From positions 186,001-250,000 of the forward strand of contig NZ_AUBP01000001.1 of the NCBI RefSeq assembly GCF_000429305.1: 64,000 bases of DNA. Reading direction: 5' to 3'. The notes beneath the pieces were generated by a model that did no database searches, was not told the origin of the DNA, and worked only from the letters and a program-made list of their open reading frames with translations. This document shows positions 18,787 through 27,929 of this stretch, one piece after another. Positions within the stretch are counted from its first letter, which is position 1. Every line of letters begins with the position of its first letter. The stretch comes from Desulfovibrio inopinatus DSM 10711. Lineage in GTDB: Bacteria; Desulfobacterota; Desulfovibrionia; Desulfovibrionales; Desulfovibrionaceae. The position numbers and the translations under genes are program-made.

Positions 18787-19641
18787 TTATTTGCGCTGTT
18801 GCAAAGATTCCAGATCCCATTGACCTGTCCAGCCTGCAACGTCCTCGACAACATAATGTTTCACGGCTTTCCAGCGAATATTTTTTTCTCCAATGAATCC
18901 TTGCTGGAGAAATTCGATTCCAAGATCAATGTTGTGGTTTACGGGGTTTGCATACAAGTTATTTACACGGCCTATAAGAAGACATTCCATGACGCCATTG
19001 CGAGGAGTCTCGGCAACGGCCAAGCGTAAAATAATCTGTTTTCCCGGTTCAGCATAATGCCGAAGGTTGTGTAGCCGATCGCTTTTAAATCGGACGCGCA
19101 TCCCTCCAGCCGAAAAATTGATGAGTGAGGCCGATTGATTTTTAAAATCGTCGAGTGTGGCCAATGGGAGATTGAGGCTGAGATTCTTTGTGTTGGACTG
19201 TGTGAAAATCGACAGCATAGAAAATTTGGAGAGTGATGGTTCTATACGGACACTATTTCGCCGCTGGTCAAGAGTGAAATTTTCGGGAAAGGACAAGCGC
19301 AATGTAGCCCCTTCCAGTACTTCCAAAATGGTGCAGGTAAATTTGAAAATGACAATTCGTGTGCGCTTTTTGGGGCTACGCTCTTGTGTTTGGAGATAGC
19401 ATAGCACTGGCTGGCCGGCCCATTTAGGTAACGCTTTGCGGATATTGAGGATGTGGACAACCAATGATGTTGAGGACACCTTGACGATTTCGCATTCGAT
19501 AGATTTCAAGCTGGATATGGCTTCAGTAAAACTAAAACGAAGTCTGGAGCGTAAACCAATGGCTTGATCAAGGATGGTATAGATTTCGTCGGGCGTATAA
19601 TCGGCCTTGTCTTGTTTTTGTTTGAAAAAATCCCAAATCAT
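18787..19641 (-). CDS. PilZ-domain protein (YcgR-like)
   Basis: The 284-residue protein has an N-terminal YcgR-like beta domain (about 35-130) and a C-terminal PilZ domain (about 125-260). The c-di-GMP contacts are recognisable as the arginine cluster QRRNSVR (about 127-133) and NFSAGGMRV, the family D/N-x-S-x-x-G motif. Such proteins act as c-di-GMP receptors in motility, secretion or polysaccharide control. No signal peptide or membrane helix is seen. It stands alone in orientation between the XRE regulator and the divergent gsp genes; the HD-GYP protein 18 kb away could affect the c-di-GMP it reads. Confidence 0.82.
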   Translation of the reverse strand: MIWDFFKQKQDKADYTPDEIYTILDQAIGLRSRLRFSFTEAISSLKSIECEIVKVSSTSLVVHILNIRKALPKWAGQPVLCYLQTQERSPKKRTRIVIFKFTCTILEVLEGATLRLSFPENFTLDQRRNSVRIEPSLSKFSMLSIFTQSNTKNLSLNLPLATLDDFKNQSASLINFSAGGMRVRFKSDRLHNLRHYAEPGKQIILRLAVAETPRNGVMECLLIGRVNNLYANPVNHNIDLGIEFLQQGFIGEKNIRWKAVKHYVVEDVAGWTGQWDLESLQQRK

Positions 19642-19837
19642 GAGCAGTTGCCTATTTTGGCCTCAGCTTTCTTTAAACAGGTTGCAAGGAATGCACTGTT
19701 TGTGAAACACGCAGGCGGTTGACGGAGGAGAACTCTTGAGCCTATACTAATTGTATTGAATAACAATTCGAAATACAATGCTTTTTTGACTTTGATTGAT
19801 GTTTTCTTCCTGCATCGCAAGAAGGCGGCTTTCTATT

Positions 19838-20842
19838 ATGAATTCTCATTGTTTTTGGCGGGGATGGTGCTCTTTCCGGTGGCAAAGAGTCGTTGTAGCC
19901 GCTCTTGTTTGTGCTGTAGCTTTAACAGGGTGTGCTTCACAACACGGTGTATCATCGGACAATTCTCTTTTACCTGCGGGAGGAGAAGAAGCGGCGTTGT
20001 CCTCGGCTCGCCAGGCGTTCGATGTTGGTGCTTTTGAAAAAGCGTATAGTAATTTTTCTGCTGTTCTGCATATTGATCCAGATAACACAGTGGCACTCCT
20101 TGGACGAGGAGCTTCTTCGCTTTCGCTTGGGCAGCCTGAAGCAGCCATGGCGGATTTCGCCCAGGTTTTACAACGGGAGCCGAATAATGCCGATGCCTTC
20201 TATAATTTAGGTTTGGCCCTCTTTCAGCTTGATCGCACAGAAAAGGCCGAAACCGCCTTTTCCAAGGCTGTTGAGCGGAATCCGTCTTTTGCTAAAGCCT
20301 ATAATAATCGCGGACTTGCCCGTGTACGCCTGCACCGAACGGAGGAAGCTATAGCGGATTTCACGCGTGCTTTCGAGCTTCAGGACGAGAAGGCGTTTGA
20401 GCCGATTTTCAATCGAGCCGCCTTGTATCAAAACCAGCAGCTCTATGAAAAAGCGTTGGCTGATTATTTAGTCGCGGCACCTCTTCAACCATACAATGTT
20501 CGTGTGAAAAATAATCTGGGTATTGTCTACATGCAACTTGGACAATTGGACAACGCGCAACGTACGTTCGACGAGGCCATTGCCATAAGTTCGGATGATC
20601 CTGAGGTTCGCTACAATCGAGCTATTTTGTTTGAGAAAAAAAATGATTATAAAAAAGCTATTGCAGAATACGATAAAGCCTTGTTTGATAATCCCAAAAT
20701 GGCAGCGGGCTATTTGAATCGAGGGATATTACATATGCGTTTACGACAGACGTCAAGAGGATGTGCTGACGTGAGCAAGGCCTGCGAACTCGGTATTTGT
20801 GAACTGTACGATACTATGAAAACGAAAGGGATATGCGACTGA
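19838..20842 (+). CDS. TPR-repeat lipoprotein next to gspC-gspD
   Basis: The 334-residue protein has a basic N-terminus, a hydrophobic segment and a lipobox (LTGC), so it is probably lipid-anchored in the envelope. Seven or so tetratricopeptide repeats follow (for example NADAFYNLGLALFQLDRTEKAE and FAKAYNNRGLARVRLHRTEEA), covering about residues 60-320. The start at ATG 19838 keeps the signal sequence intact; a TTG/ATG pair at 19796/19799 is possible. The stop overlaps the start of gspC by 10 bases, so the three genes are likely one operon. A role as pilotin or assembly factor for the secretin is plausible but inferred from context only. Confidence 0.8.
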   Translation: MNSHCFWRGWCSFRWQRVVVAALVCAVALTGCASQHGVSSDNSLLPAGGEEAALSSARQAFDVGAFEKAYSNFSAVLHIDPDNTVALLGRGASSLSLGQPEAAMADFAQVLQREPNNADAFYNLGLALFQLDRTEKAETAFSKAVERNPSFAKAYNNRGLARVRLHRTEEAIADFTRAFELQDEKAFEPIFNRAALYQNQQLYEKALADYLVAAPLQPYNVRVKNNLGIVYMQLGQLDNAQRTFDEAIAISSDDPEVRYNRAILFEKKNDYKKAIAEYDKALFDNPKMAAGYLNRGILHMRLRQTSRGCADVSKACELGICELYDTMKTKGICD

Positions 20843-21498
20843 GTGCGTTTCGATGGCTGGCTGTTCTTGCCGCATGTGCCGCGTTGGTTGTGTTCGGCGT
20901 TGATATCGCCATGCGTTTTTCTTCAGGGGCAGGCAATGTGGCCTCGGGCGTGGCTGTACGGAAGCAGATAGAGCGCGAAATTCAGCCGGTGAAACCACGG
21001 GATGCATATGATGTGATTGCTGGCCGTAATATTTTTAAGGAAAAGCGACCGGAACCAGCCGACGAACCTGCTGCAGCAAAAACACCGACAGCATTGGTGG
21101 ACCCGGGGTTTGGGTTCGAAGTTGTTGGTACAGTTCATGCCAACAGATTAGACGCTAACGTTGCCGTTATTATGGACAAGCGTACCAAAGAGCAGCGCTT
21201 GTATCGTGCTGGCGATATGCTGGGCGATGCTCTTGTAGTGGAAATTCGACGGAACCAAGTGGTCATTGAAAATAAAGGCAAGCGTGAACTCCTGACGGTT
21301 GACTATGAGAAAAATATGCCAGCGAGGAACCGACCCGTTTATCGTCATGCAACTCCAGCGAGAACTTCAAGAATCACCCCACGTTCCACCCCCTCGGTAC
21401 GGTCCAAACGAAATCCGGTTCAGGCTCATGTTCTTGCAATGCCCCCGCAGTCGCCATCTGAAGCAGAGGCTGAAAAACAGGTTATGCCTGAAGAGTAG
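20833..21498 (+). CDS. gspC: Type II secretion protein GspC
   Basis: The 221-residue protein has a single N-terminal membrane segment (about 8-27). A periplasmic linker carries the family hallmark AGRNIFKEK, then a homology-region domain (about 92-155: FEVVGTVHANRLDANVAVI to RELLTVDYEK), and a Pro/Arg-rich tail without a PDZ or coiled-coil domain. GspC links the inner-membrane platform to the secretin GspD. It overlaps the TPR gene by 10 bases and precedes gspD, matching the usual C-D order. The other gsp genes (E, F, G and so on) are not in this window. Confidence 0.8.
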   Translation: MRLSAFRWLAVLAACAALVVFGVDIAMRFSSGAGNVASGVAVRKQIEREIQPVKPRDAYDVIAGRNIFKEKRPEPADEPAAAKTPTALVDPGFGFEVVGTVHANRLDANVAVIMDKRTKEQRLYRAGDMLGDALVVEIRRNQVVIENKGKRELLTVDYEKNMPARNRPVYRHATPARTSRITPRSTPSVRSKRNPVQAHVLAMPPQSPSEAEAEKQVMPEE

Positions 21499-21675
21499 CA
21501 TGAACGCGCTTATCCTCTGTTGCGTACAATCTCTACGGTGTCCTGGACAGAATATAGTGTAGCACGCTTGCATGGGGATGGCGCGAACATTTTAATATGA
21601 CATATTGAGAATCGGGGCCGGGTGTGCGACGAGGATAAATGCCTCTGTGGCAAAGCCCCTCTGGTGGAGGTTTTT

Positions 21676-23670
21676 GTGAATCGTACGCATCGGTTTCTTG
21701 TTTGTTTCGTTGTGGGATGCACGATGTTTCTTGGAGGAAATATCTGGAGCGGCCTTCCTCTTTCTGGGGCTGCACGTGTTTGGGCGCAGGTCTCTGCAGC
21801 ACAAGGTGAGCAGACATTGAGCCTGGATTTTGATGGTGTTGATATCAAAGTCTTCATTCAATTCATCAGTGAAATTACAGGGAAGAATTTTGTTGTCGAC
21901 GACCGGGTGAAAGGTACGGTGACCGTAATTTCGGCCCGCCAAATTACTGAAGACGAAGCATTTAAGGTTTTTGAATCCGTGCTTGAAGTGAATGGATATA
22001 CTATTGTTCCAGCCGGAAAGTTCTACAAGATTGTGCCGGCTAAAGGTTCGCGAACGCGCAGCCTACAAACCCTGGATATGCCTGAAAATCTCAAGCCGAT
22101 GCAGGACCGGATGGTCACGCAAATCTTGTCGCTCAAGCATATCGATGCCACGGAACTCCGGAAAATGTTGACTCCCATGGTTTCTCCCGATGGGCTTATT
22201 ACCGACTACCCACTCTCTCGAACGATTATCATTACCGACTATAGTTCCAATATTGAGCGTCTTCTTAAAATTATTACTGAAGTCGATATGCCCACCTCGA
22301 AGGCCAAGTTAAGTATTTATCGACTGCAATATGCTTCAGCCAAAAATCTTGCCGAGCAGATCAACAAGCTTATGCAGGTGACCGTCAAAAGGGCTCAAGG
22401 TCAAGATTCGTCGGTATTCAATGTGGTGCCTGACGAACGCACCAATACCGTGGCCATTATGGCAGGAGCGGAAAATACGAGTCAGGTCGCGGAACTGATC
22501 CGTGCTCTGGATCGACCAAGCGACCGCGGTCGAGGAAACATTCGTATCTACGCTTTGGAAAATGCCGATGCGGAAGAATTAGCCAAAGTGTTGAATGAAC
22601 TCGTCGGGAAGACGACGACGACCGCTGAAGGAAAAAGTGTCCAAGTGGTGACCGAAGGGACCAAGGTTGTTGCCGACAAAACAACCAACAGTCTCGTCAT
22701 CACAGCCGATCCGGAAAGCTTTGCTGTGTTCGAAGAAACCATCGCCAAACTTGATGTCCCACGGAAACAAGTGTTTGTCGAAGCGTTGATTATGGAGATT
22801 TCTTCCGACAAGACGTTTAATTTCGGAGTAAACTGGAATTTTACCGATCGAAGCGATAGCCTTGGGTCTTCTGGCGAAGGGGGACTCGTCTTCGGTTCTT
22901 CGAACCCGGGAGGGTTTGTTGACCTCTTTGACGGCGGAACATTTGCTCCCCCTGCCGGTCTGGCTGTGGGGATGGTGACATTTCCCGTCCAAATAGGCGA
23001 TATTATCTATACGAATATTCAGACGCTACTCAATGCGGCGAAGTCGGACAATAGTTTTAATGTCATTTCAACTCCGCAGCTTATGACCCTTGATAACGAA
23101 GAAGCGAGCATTAATGTTTCCGAGAACCGTCCATTTTTAACATCGCAGGATGTCGGGCAGAGCACCACGGATCGCACAGCCCAGCAGTTTGAATATCGAG
23201 ATGTCGGCACACAACTCAAGGTGACTCCGCAGATCAATGCCGGCAATACGATCAAGCTAAAAATCTATCAGGAAACATCACGTGTGGATCAACAAGTCAC
23301 CGAGTTGACTGGTCAGCTTCAGCCGACGACACGGAAACGCACGACAGAGACAACTGTTCTTGTTCGTAATGGGCAAACTATTGTTATATCAGGACTTATT
23401 TCAAAATCTTCCACAGAAGGGGTGAGTAAGGTCCCTGCATTGGGTGATGTTCCGGTTTTGGGGTGGCTCTTTAAGAACAAAAACGAGAGTAGCGATAAGA
23501 CCAATCTGCTTGTCTTCATCACACCACGTATTGCCGGCCAAAGCAAAGAAGCCGACGCTATTTATTTTGAAAAAATAAAGGAATTGGAAGAGGTGCAGTT
23601 TGGTGGGCACAACGAAGGTGCCCCCATTGAAAAACCGCAAATTCTGTATAGACCGGTTTTGGGAAGCTGA
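21676..23670 (+). CDS. gspD: Type II secretion secretin GspD
   Basis: This 664-residue outer-membrane secretin forms the exit pore of type II secretion. A hydrophobic signal region is followed by an N0 domain (LDFDGVDIKVFIQFISEITG), N1-N3 repeats (LSLKHIDATELRKML and RLQYASAKNLAEQIN among them) and the C-terminal secretin domain. That domain has VPALGDVPVLGWLF, the conserved signature near the membrane-spanning gate. The frame is open to 21622, but GGTGGAGG lies five bases before a GTG at 21676, which also gives the better signal peptide, so GTG is chosen. A short proline-rich tail follows the secretin domain. Confidence 0.9.
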   Translation: MNRTHRFLVCFVVGCTMFLGGNIWSGLPLSGAARVWAQVSAAQGEQTLSLDFDGVDIKVFIQFISEITGKNFVVDDRVKGTVTVISARQITEDEAFKVFESVLEVNGYTIVPAGKFYKIVPAKGSRTRSLQTLDMPENLKPMQDRMVTQILSLKHIDATELRKMLTPMVSPDGLITDYPLSRTIIITDYSSNIERLLKIITEVDMPTSKAKLSIYRLQYASAKNLAEQINKLMQVTVKRAQGQDSSVFNVVPDERTNTVAIMAGAENTSQVAELIRALDRPSDRGRGNIRIYALENADAEELAKVLNELVGKTTTTAEGKSVQVVTEGTKVVADKTTNSLVITADPESFAVFEETIAKLDVPRKQVFVEALIMEISSDKTFNFGVNWNFTDRSDSLGSSGEGGLVFGSSNPGGFVDLFDGGTFAPPAGLAVGMVTFPVQIGDIIYTNIQTLLNAAKSDNSFNVISTPQLMTLDNEEASINVSENRPFLTSQDVGQSTTDRTAQQFEYRDVGTQLKVTPQINAGNTIKLKIYQETSRVDQQVTELTGQLQPTTRKRTTETTVLVRNGQTIVISGLISKSSTEGVSKVPALGDVPVLGWLFKNKNESSDKTNLLVFITPRIAGQSKEADAIYFEKIKELEEVQFGGHNEGAPIEKPQILYRPVLGS

Positions 23671-23739
23671 TCGTCGACCCCGAAAACGTTATACAACGAG
23701 AATGACGTATTCAATGTCGTGGATGATCAGGAGTGTTTC

Positions 23740-24543
23740 TTATTGAGGGAGGCATTCCCGCTTTTGATCCGGTTCCAGTTTTTTGGCCAAAGCCTCCATG
23801 TTCTGTTCGCGTGTGACACGTTGTATACGAGCCTTTGCTTCAGCTTCGGTGTTATACTCGCCAATCGAGACAAAGATATATTTTTGCGCATTTCCGCCTG
23901 TTATCAAACAGGCGGAAATGCCTTTCTTTTGTAAATCCTTGATCATTTTGACCGCATTTTCCCGTTTGGTAAACGCTCCAGCCTGAACAAAATATTTCTT
24001 TGTATTTTTTGTTTTTGGAGGGATTGGTTTGCCGGTTTCTTTCGTATGAGAAACCGTTTGGGCGGCGTTAGGTGGCGGCGTTTTCGGGGCTGCCTCCGCA
24101 ACGAGCTGGAGCGTTTTCGATGCTAGAATGGCACCTTCTGAGACAATGAAAAACTGCCAGTCCCCTGGAGTTAAAACAGTGGGCCAATCTGCGGGGCTCG
24201 CGCTGTAGGGCGCCAGAATGGTTTGGCCTGGTAATACAGGGAGAAACCAGCTTTGTGTTTCACGTTCTCCGGAAGCGGTTGGTCGCTCCAAACGGACTTC
24301 GATCATGGTTGGCGACGTTTCCTCCGGCGACCCGTCGATAGTGAACAGAATGCCGAACGCTGCATCCGGTTTGAGCGGTATGGTATTCGTCGATCTGCTC
24401 AATGCACTGCCAGGGCCTGGCAAATGCGTTTGTGGGGGGACGATTCCGGCATCAAGAATGCGTGCAGTCGTGGCGTCAGACCGCATGGGCAGACAGAGAG
24501 AAAGGATGACGAGAAAGGCAATAAGGGGAAGAATTTCTTTCAT
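23740..24543 (-). CDS. Secreted SPOR-domain protein
   Basis: The 267-residue protein has a signal peptide (about 1-24, ending RSDA). A beta-rich middle domain (about 25-150) resembles DUF3859, then come a Pro/Lys-rich linker and a C-terminal SPOR domain (about 182-255: KKYFVQAGAFTKRENAVKMI). SPOR domains bind denuded glycan strands of peptidoglycan, often at the septum. The start codon overlaps the stop of the upstream transporter gene (ATGA), so the two are translationally coupled. A 15-bp perfect inverted repeat lies within the SPOR coding region. The middle-domain assignment is tentative; the SPOR call is firm. Confidence 0.8.
   Translation of the reverse strand: MKEILPLIAFLVILSLCLPMRSDATTARILDAGIVPPQTHLPGPGSALSRSTNTIPLKPDAAFGILFTIDGSPEETSPTMIEVRLERPTASGERETQSWFLPVLPGQTILAPYSASPADWPTVLTPGDWQFFIVSEGAILASKTLQLVAEAAPKTPPPNAAQTVSHTKETGKPIPPKTKNTKKYFVQAGAFTKRENAVKMIKDLQKKGISACLITGGNAQKYIFVSIGEYNTEAEAKARIQRVTREQNMEALAKKLEPDQKRECLPQ
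23888..23921. repeat. 15-bp perfect inverted repeat inside the SPOR gene
   Basis: GCATTTCCGCCTGTT (23888-23902) and AACAGGCGGAAATGC (23907-23921) are exact complements around a four-base loop. The repeat encodes part of the SPOR domain (GISACLITGGNA). A stable hairpin within a coding sequence is unusual and could slow translation or act as an RNA or DNA signal. Confidence 0.8.
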
Positions 24544-25877
24544 GAGTGAGGGTGTGTTGTAGGCCGAAGGGTTTCCGACTTTATGCGTCGTAAAAAGAAA
24601 AGTCCCAGCAGGAAAAAGACGAATAGGACGAGGACAGCCGGGCGTGATGATCCTGTTACTTGGCGAATGAGTGCAAATGCAAATGGACCGAGTATCGCTG
24701 AAAATTTGTTAAAAACAGAAAAAAAACCGAAATACCCGGCTGATTCGGTTTGTGGGATAAGGGCCGCATACAGCGACCGTGCCAGGGATTGTGAGCCACC
24801 AAGAACGAGGCCCACAACCATGCCCAAAATAATATATTGGGTCGAGGTGGAGAGGACGGCGGCATACCCGGCGACTGCAAGCCAGATAACCAGCGTTAAC
24901 GATAACGCACGAATCGTGCCGATACGCGCTCCTAAACGACCAAATAGCATAGCCCCCACAAAAGCGACAAATTGGATGATGAGTAAGGTTATCATGAGGG
25001 TTTGGTTGGAGAGGCCAAGCTCTTCTTTTCCATAGATCGTCGCCATGCTGATGGTTGTCTGCACGCCGTCATTAAAAAAGAAGAACGCAATAATAAATCG
25101 ACGTAACGTCGGATCGGCCATAATTCGCCGTCCGTGGCGGAGCGCTTGAGCAACTTCCTGGCGGATAAGGGAACTGGTGCAGCGGCTTTCGTGAGGGGCC
25201 GTTCGTTTGTCGGGTTCCGGCAATAAAAAGAATGTTCCCGATGCAAAGGCAAGCCACCATAGGCCCGCTGATGCCATGGCCCACCCCGCCGCTTCGGTCA
25301 TTGTCAAACCGAGTGCGTCATGTCCGGCGATTAACCCAAGAGCAAGTCCGAACTGCACGCCGCCACCAATATATCCCCACGCAAATCCTTTCCCGGAGAC
25401 AATATCAAGTTCGTTTTGCGAAGCGATATGTGGCAAAAACGCATCATAAAACGCATTTCCTCCGTTGAAGCCTATTTGTGCGGCAACGAATAATGTTAAA
25501 GCAATGCCGACATCTCCGGGGCCGCAACGTGAGAGACCGAGAGTTGAGGCGACACCGAGCAGGCAAAATGCCATGAGGAAGCGTTTCTTCGTGTGGGTTC
25601 GGTCTGCCAATGCGCCAAGAATCGGGGCAAGGCAGAACAACATAAGAGCCGCGAACCCAACGGCAGCTCCCCAGAGGCTCGTGGCGGAGACAGTGTGTCC
25701 AAAGAGCTCAATACCTGTTGGGCCGACGATGACGCCAGCAAAAAAGGCTGGCAATACGCCCACGGCAACCGTTGTTGCATAGGCTGAATTTCCAGCATCA
25801 TAGAGAAGCCACCCCAAAACGGCTCTATCGTTTGGCGATGGGATGGAAGCGTGTGGAAGTGGCGTAATCCGCGTCAT
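24540..25877 (-). CDS. MFS transporter, UMF1/Atg22-like family
   Basis: A polytopic inner-membrane protein of 445 residues with about twelve hydrophobic segments. The N-terminus VLGWLLYDAGNSAYATTV is the signature of the UMF1 (Atg22-like) group of the major facilitator superfamily; the loop LADRTHTKKRFL matches the MFS motif after helix 2, and GGSQSLARS lies in the C-terminal half. The substrate is unknown; some relatives have been linked to amino-acid export. The frame can extend to a TTG at 25913, but the ATG at 25877 is preferred. No strong ribosome-binding site is seen. It is co-transcribed with the SPOR gene through an ATGA overlap. Confidence 0.85.
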   Translation of the reverse strand: MTRITPLPHASIPSPNDRAVLGWLLYDAGNSAYATTVAVGVLPAFFAGVIVGPTGIELFGHTVSATSLWGAAVGFAALMLFCLAPILGALADRTHTKKRFLMAFCLLGVASTLGLSRCGPGDVGIALTLFVAAQIGFNGGNAFYDAFLPHIASQNELDIVSGKGFAWGYIGGGVQFGLALGLIAGHDALGLTMTEAAGWAMASAGLWWLAFASGTFFLLPEPDKRTAPHESRCTSSLIRQEVAQALRHGRRIMADPTLRRFIIAFFFFNDGVQTTISMATIYGKEELGLSNQTLMITLLIIQFVAFVGAMLFGRLGARIGTIRALSLTLVIWLAVAGYAAVLSTSTQYIILGMVVGLVLGGSQSLARSLYAALIPQTESAGYFGFFSVFNKFSAILGPFAFALIRQVTGSSRPAVLVLFVFFLLGLFFLRRIKSETLRPTTHPHS

Positions 25878-27046
25878 AGAGCATATTTTACATGCCCACG
25901 TGGATGGAAACAAGATAGAATCCGTATTGTCGTGAAAACGTCAGACAAAAAAGAAACTCGAAAAGAAAATGGACAGTCATGATTGGCAAGGAAGTTGAGG
26001 TGTATCTCTCGTTCTACGAGCAGAAAAGAACAGAGTGTTTCTCTATAAATCTATCTTCGTACTTTTATTTTGAAAAAATAATCGCGGGGACAGTGACCTG
26101 TCCCCGCGATTTGGTTTTATTTTTTGCCTAGATGGAGTTTCTTTATTGACTCAACCCCTGAGCCTTTGGTGTATAAATTTATTTTTTTATCTCAGGCATA
26201 TCCATAAAAAAACATTATTTTTTGAATTGCAATGTATACTGTATGTAAAATTTTGATTCGTATGTTACAAACATGTTTCATGAATGATCTTTTGTTGTGA
26301 CAAAATGTTTTTTATTGTGAACATCTCCGTTGTGAGAGAGTGTTTACTATGCTATTTAGTGTATTTATGAATAAATAGAATGTTTATGTCTATCGTGTTG
26401 TTCTCCCTGAGTAGCGTACGTCTTTTGGTTTTGTTTTTTGTGTAACGCGGAACATATTTGCTACGACAACACATTCGAAAGAAGCCAAGTACATGTTCGT
26501 CAAGTTAAAATATATATAACAGCATCCGGTAAACTCTGCTATTAGGAAAAAGCTGATTTTTTCTCAGGAAATATCTGAATTTTCTATCAGGAGAAAACTG
26601 AACATATGGGGTTTATGCATTTGCGTGTAGATAAAGATATTTTGCATTATGAAATGAAAAACGTGATCTTGTATTGGGTAACTTTGTATGAGTGTTCTAA
26701 GTATTTGATATGTATAATAGAGTAGTTGGTATGTGAGCTTTGAACGCGGGGATGGTGTTTATGTATATATCAAATAAAAATAATAATATAAGTATGTTGC
26801 ATGATGGTCTAAGAAGGCGAGATATGGCGTTTGCGTATGCGTACCTGATTGCCTTGACGCAAATAAATTGATGTGCGAAATGATTATAAATGATATATTT
26901 TTATAAAAGATATTCTTTGCACGTTCTTTTTATGATAGTTGTTACGATTTTTGGGTACGCTGTCGTAACTCTACTTAGGGGTTGAGAACATCAATTAACG
27001 TATTGATGGCAATGATCGTGTTTCTGAATAAATACAGGGGAAGAGT
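25878..27046. other. AT-rich intergenic region without a convincing gene
   Basis: About 1.17 kb. From 26120 onward it is much richer in A/T than the surrounding DNA, with many short T and A runs. It holds the orphan terminator at 26081-26110. It also has two imperfect direct repeats around 26552-26592 (CTGATTTTTTCTCAGGA and CTGAATTTTCTATCAGGA). Two very short open frames were noticed on the plus strand: 26380-26445 (21 hydrophobic residues) and 26606-26725 (39 residues, AGGAG 13 bases upstream). Neither resembles a known family and both may be chance. The region probably carries the control sequences of the signalling genes starting at 27047. Confidence 0.6.
26081..26110. terminator. Strong hairpin terminator with no obvious gene
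   Basis: ATCGCGGGGACAG and CTGTCCCCGCGAT form a perfect 13-bp stem with a TGAC loop. A T-rich tract follows on the plus strand (TTGGTTTTATTTTTT), and on the minus strand ATTATTTTTTCA follows, so it may work in both directions. No coding sequence ends close to it on either strand. Confidence 0.8.
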
Positions 27047-27850
27047 ATGCAACTCCACCTTGTCAGCTATCGACTCCAAAACGAAGAGCAGGTCAATGCC
27101 ATTATTCATGATGTTGAATCGTGGCTTTCTCACTCGTTTGAAACGGAAACGGATCGTGATCTTTTTCTTCTCGCAGTTATTGAAACGGTCAATAATACCG
27201 TTGACCATGCTTTGCCGAAAGCATCAACGGATGAAGTTAATGCCCTTTTTGTATCGGGAAAAACTTGGGCTCTTTTTGGGCTCCGAGACTGGGGGCCAGG
27301 GTTTGTTCCAAGTATCAAAGACCCCGGGACAGTGAGCGGACCCCGTGGGAGAGGACTTGGGTATATTCGAAATTTTGCAGACGTATTGCTTTTTAACAGC
27401 CAAGGAAATGAAATTGCCTTTGTCAAAGGAGTCGCCGCCATGCAAGTCGCCGCCACGAATGTTACAGCGAAACAGTCTGTTTTCCCTCCTCATGTCATGT
27501 TGTTTCATGATGTTGTTTTTTTGCAGGCAAAAATCAATATTTCTCAAGGGTTTACGGAGTTATTCGAAGCGGCTGCAACTCTTGGCAAAGGAAGAAAAGT
27601 TTTTATCGACATAAAGAACGTTCGTTTGCTGAACAGCATGGCGTGGGGTTCGATATTTGCTGAGTCGGAACATGAAGATGTTGAGAGCATTGTGCTTTTT
27701 AATGCTGGAGAGGCTATTGTTCGATCGGCTAAGCTCATGGGCCTCGATGCTCGGCATGGTGAAGTTTATGAGAAAATACAACTTATTCCGGACTGTGGCC
27801 GGGCAATGGAAGTTCTCGCTGCTGCCCTTGGGATTGAAGGCGTATCCTGA
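27047..27850 (+). CDS. Anti-sigma-type ATPase fused to a STAS-like domain
   Basis: This 267-residue cytosolic protein has an RsbW/SpoIIAB-like GHKL ATPase domain at the N-terminus (about 5-135). Its N-box is E46, N50 and H54 (VIETVNNTVDH), the G1 box is DWGPGF (81-86), and the G2 glycines are RGRGLGY (100-106). The C-terminal part (about 150-265) resembles a STAS domain with LLNSMAWG (194-201), where Ser197 occupies the usual phosphorylation position. In partner-switching systems the kinase and its STAS antagonist are normally separate proteins; here they appear in one chain. GGGGAAG precedes the ATG. First gene of a three-gene block with the HPt-STAS protein and the CheA-like kinase. Confidence 0.8.
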   Translation: MQLHLVSYRLQNEEQVNAIIHDVESWLSHSFETETDRDLFLLAVIETVNNTVDHALPKASTDEVNALFVSGKTWALFGLRDWGPGFVPSIKDPGTVSGPRGRGLGYIRNFADVLLFNSQGNEIAFVKGVAAMQVAATNVTAKQSVFPPHVMLFHDVVFLQAKINISQGFTELFEAAATLGKGRKVFIDIKNVRLLNSMAWGSIFAESEHEDVESIVLFNAGEAIVRSAKLMGLDARHGEVYEKIQLIPDCGRAMEVLAAALGIEGVS

Positions 27851-27929
27851 GGAGATTGCAAGGATTCGTTAACGAACAGTTCTGGCACTGTCGCATACAG
27901 TCGGTTGAACGAGGGAAGGGGGCTAGCCC

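Noticed and set aside
26854-26890. TTGACG with TATAAA as a promoter for the gene at 27047
   Set aside because: The spacing is 25 bases, too long for a sigma-70 promoter.
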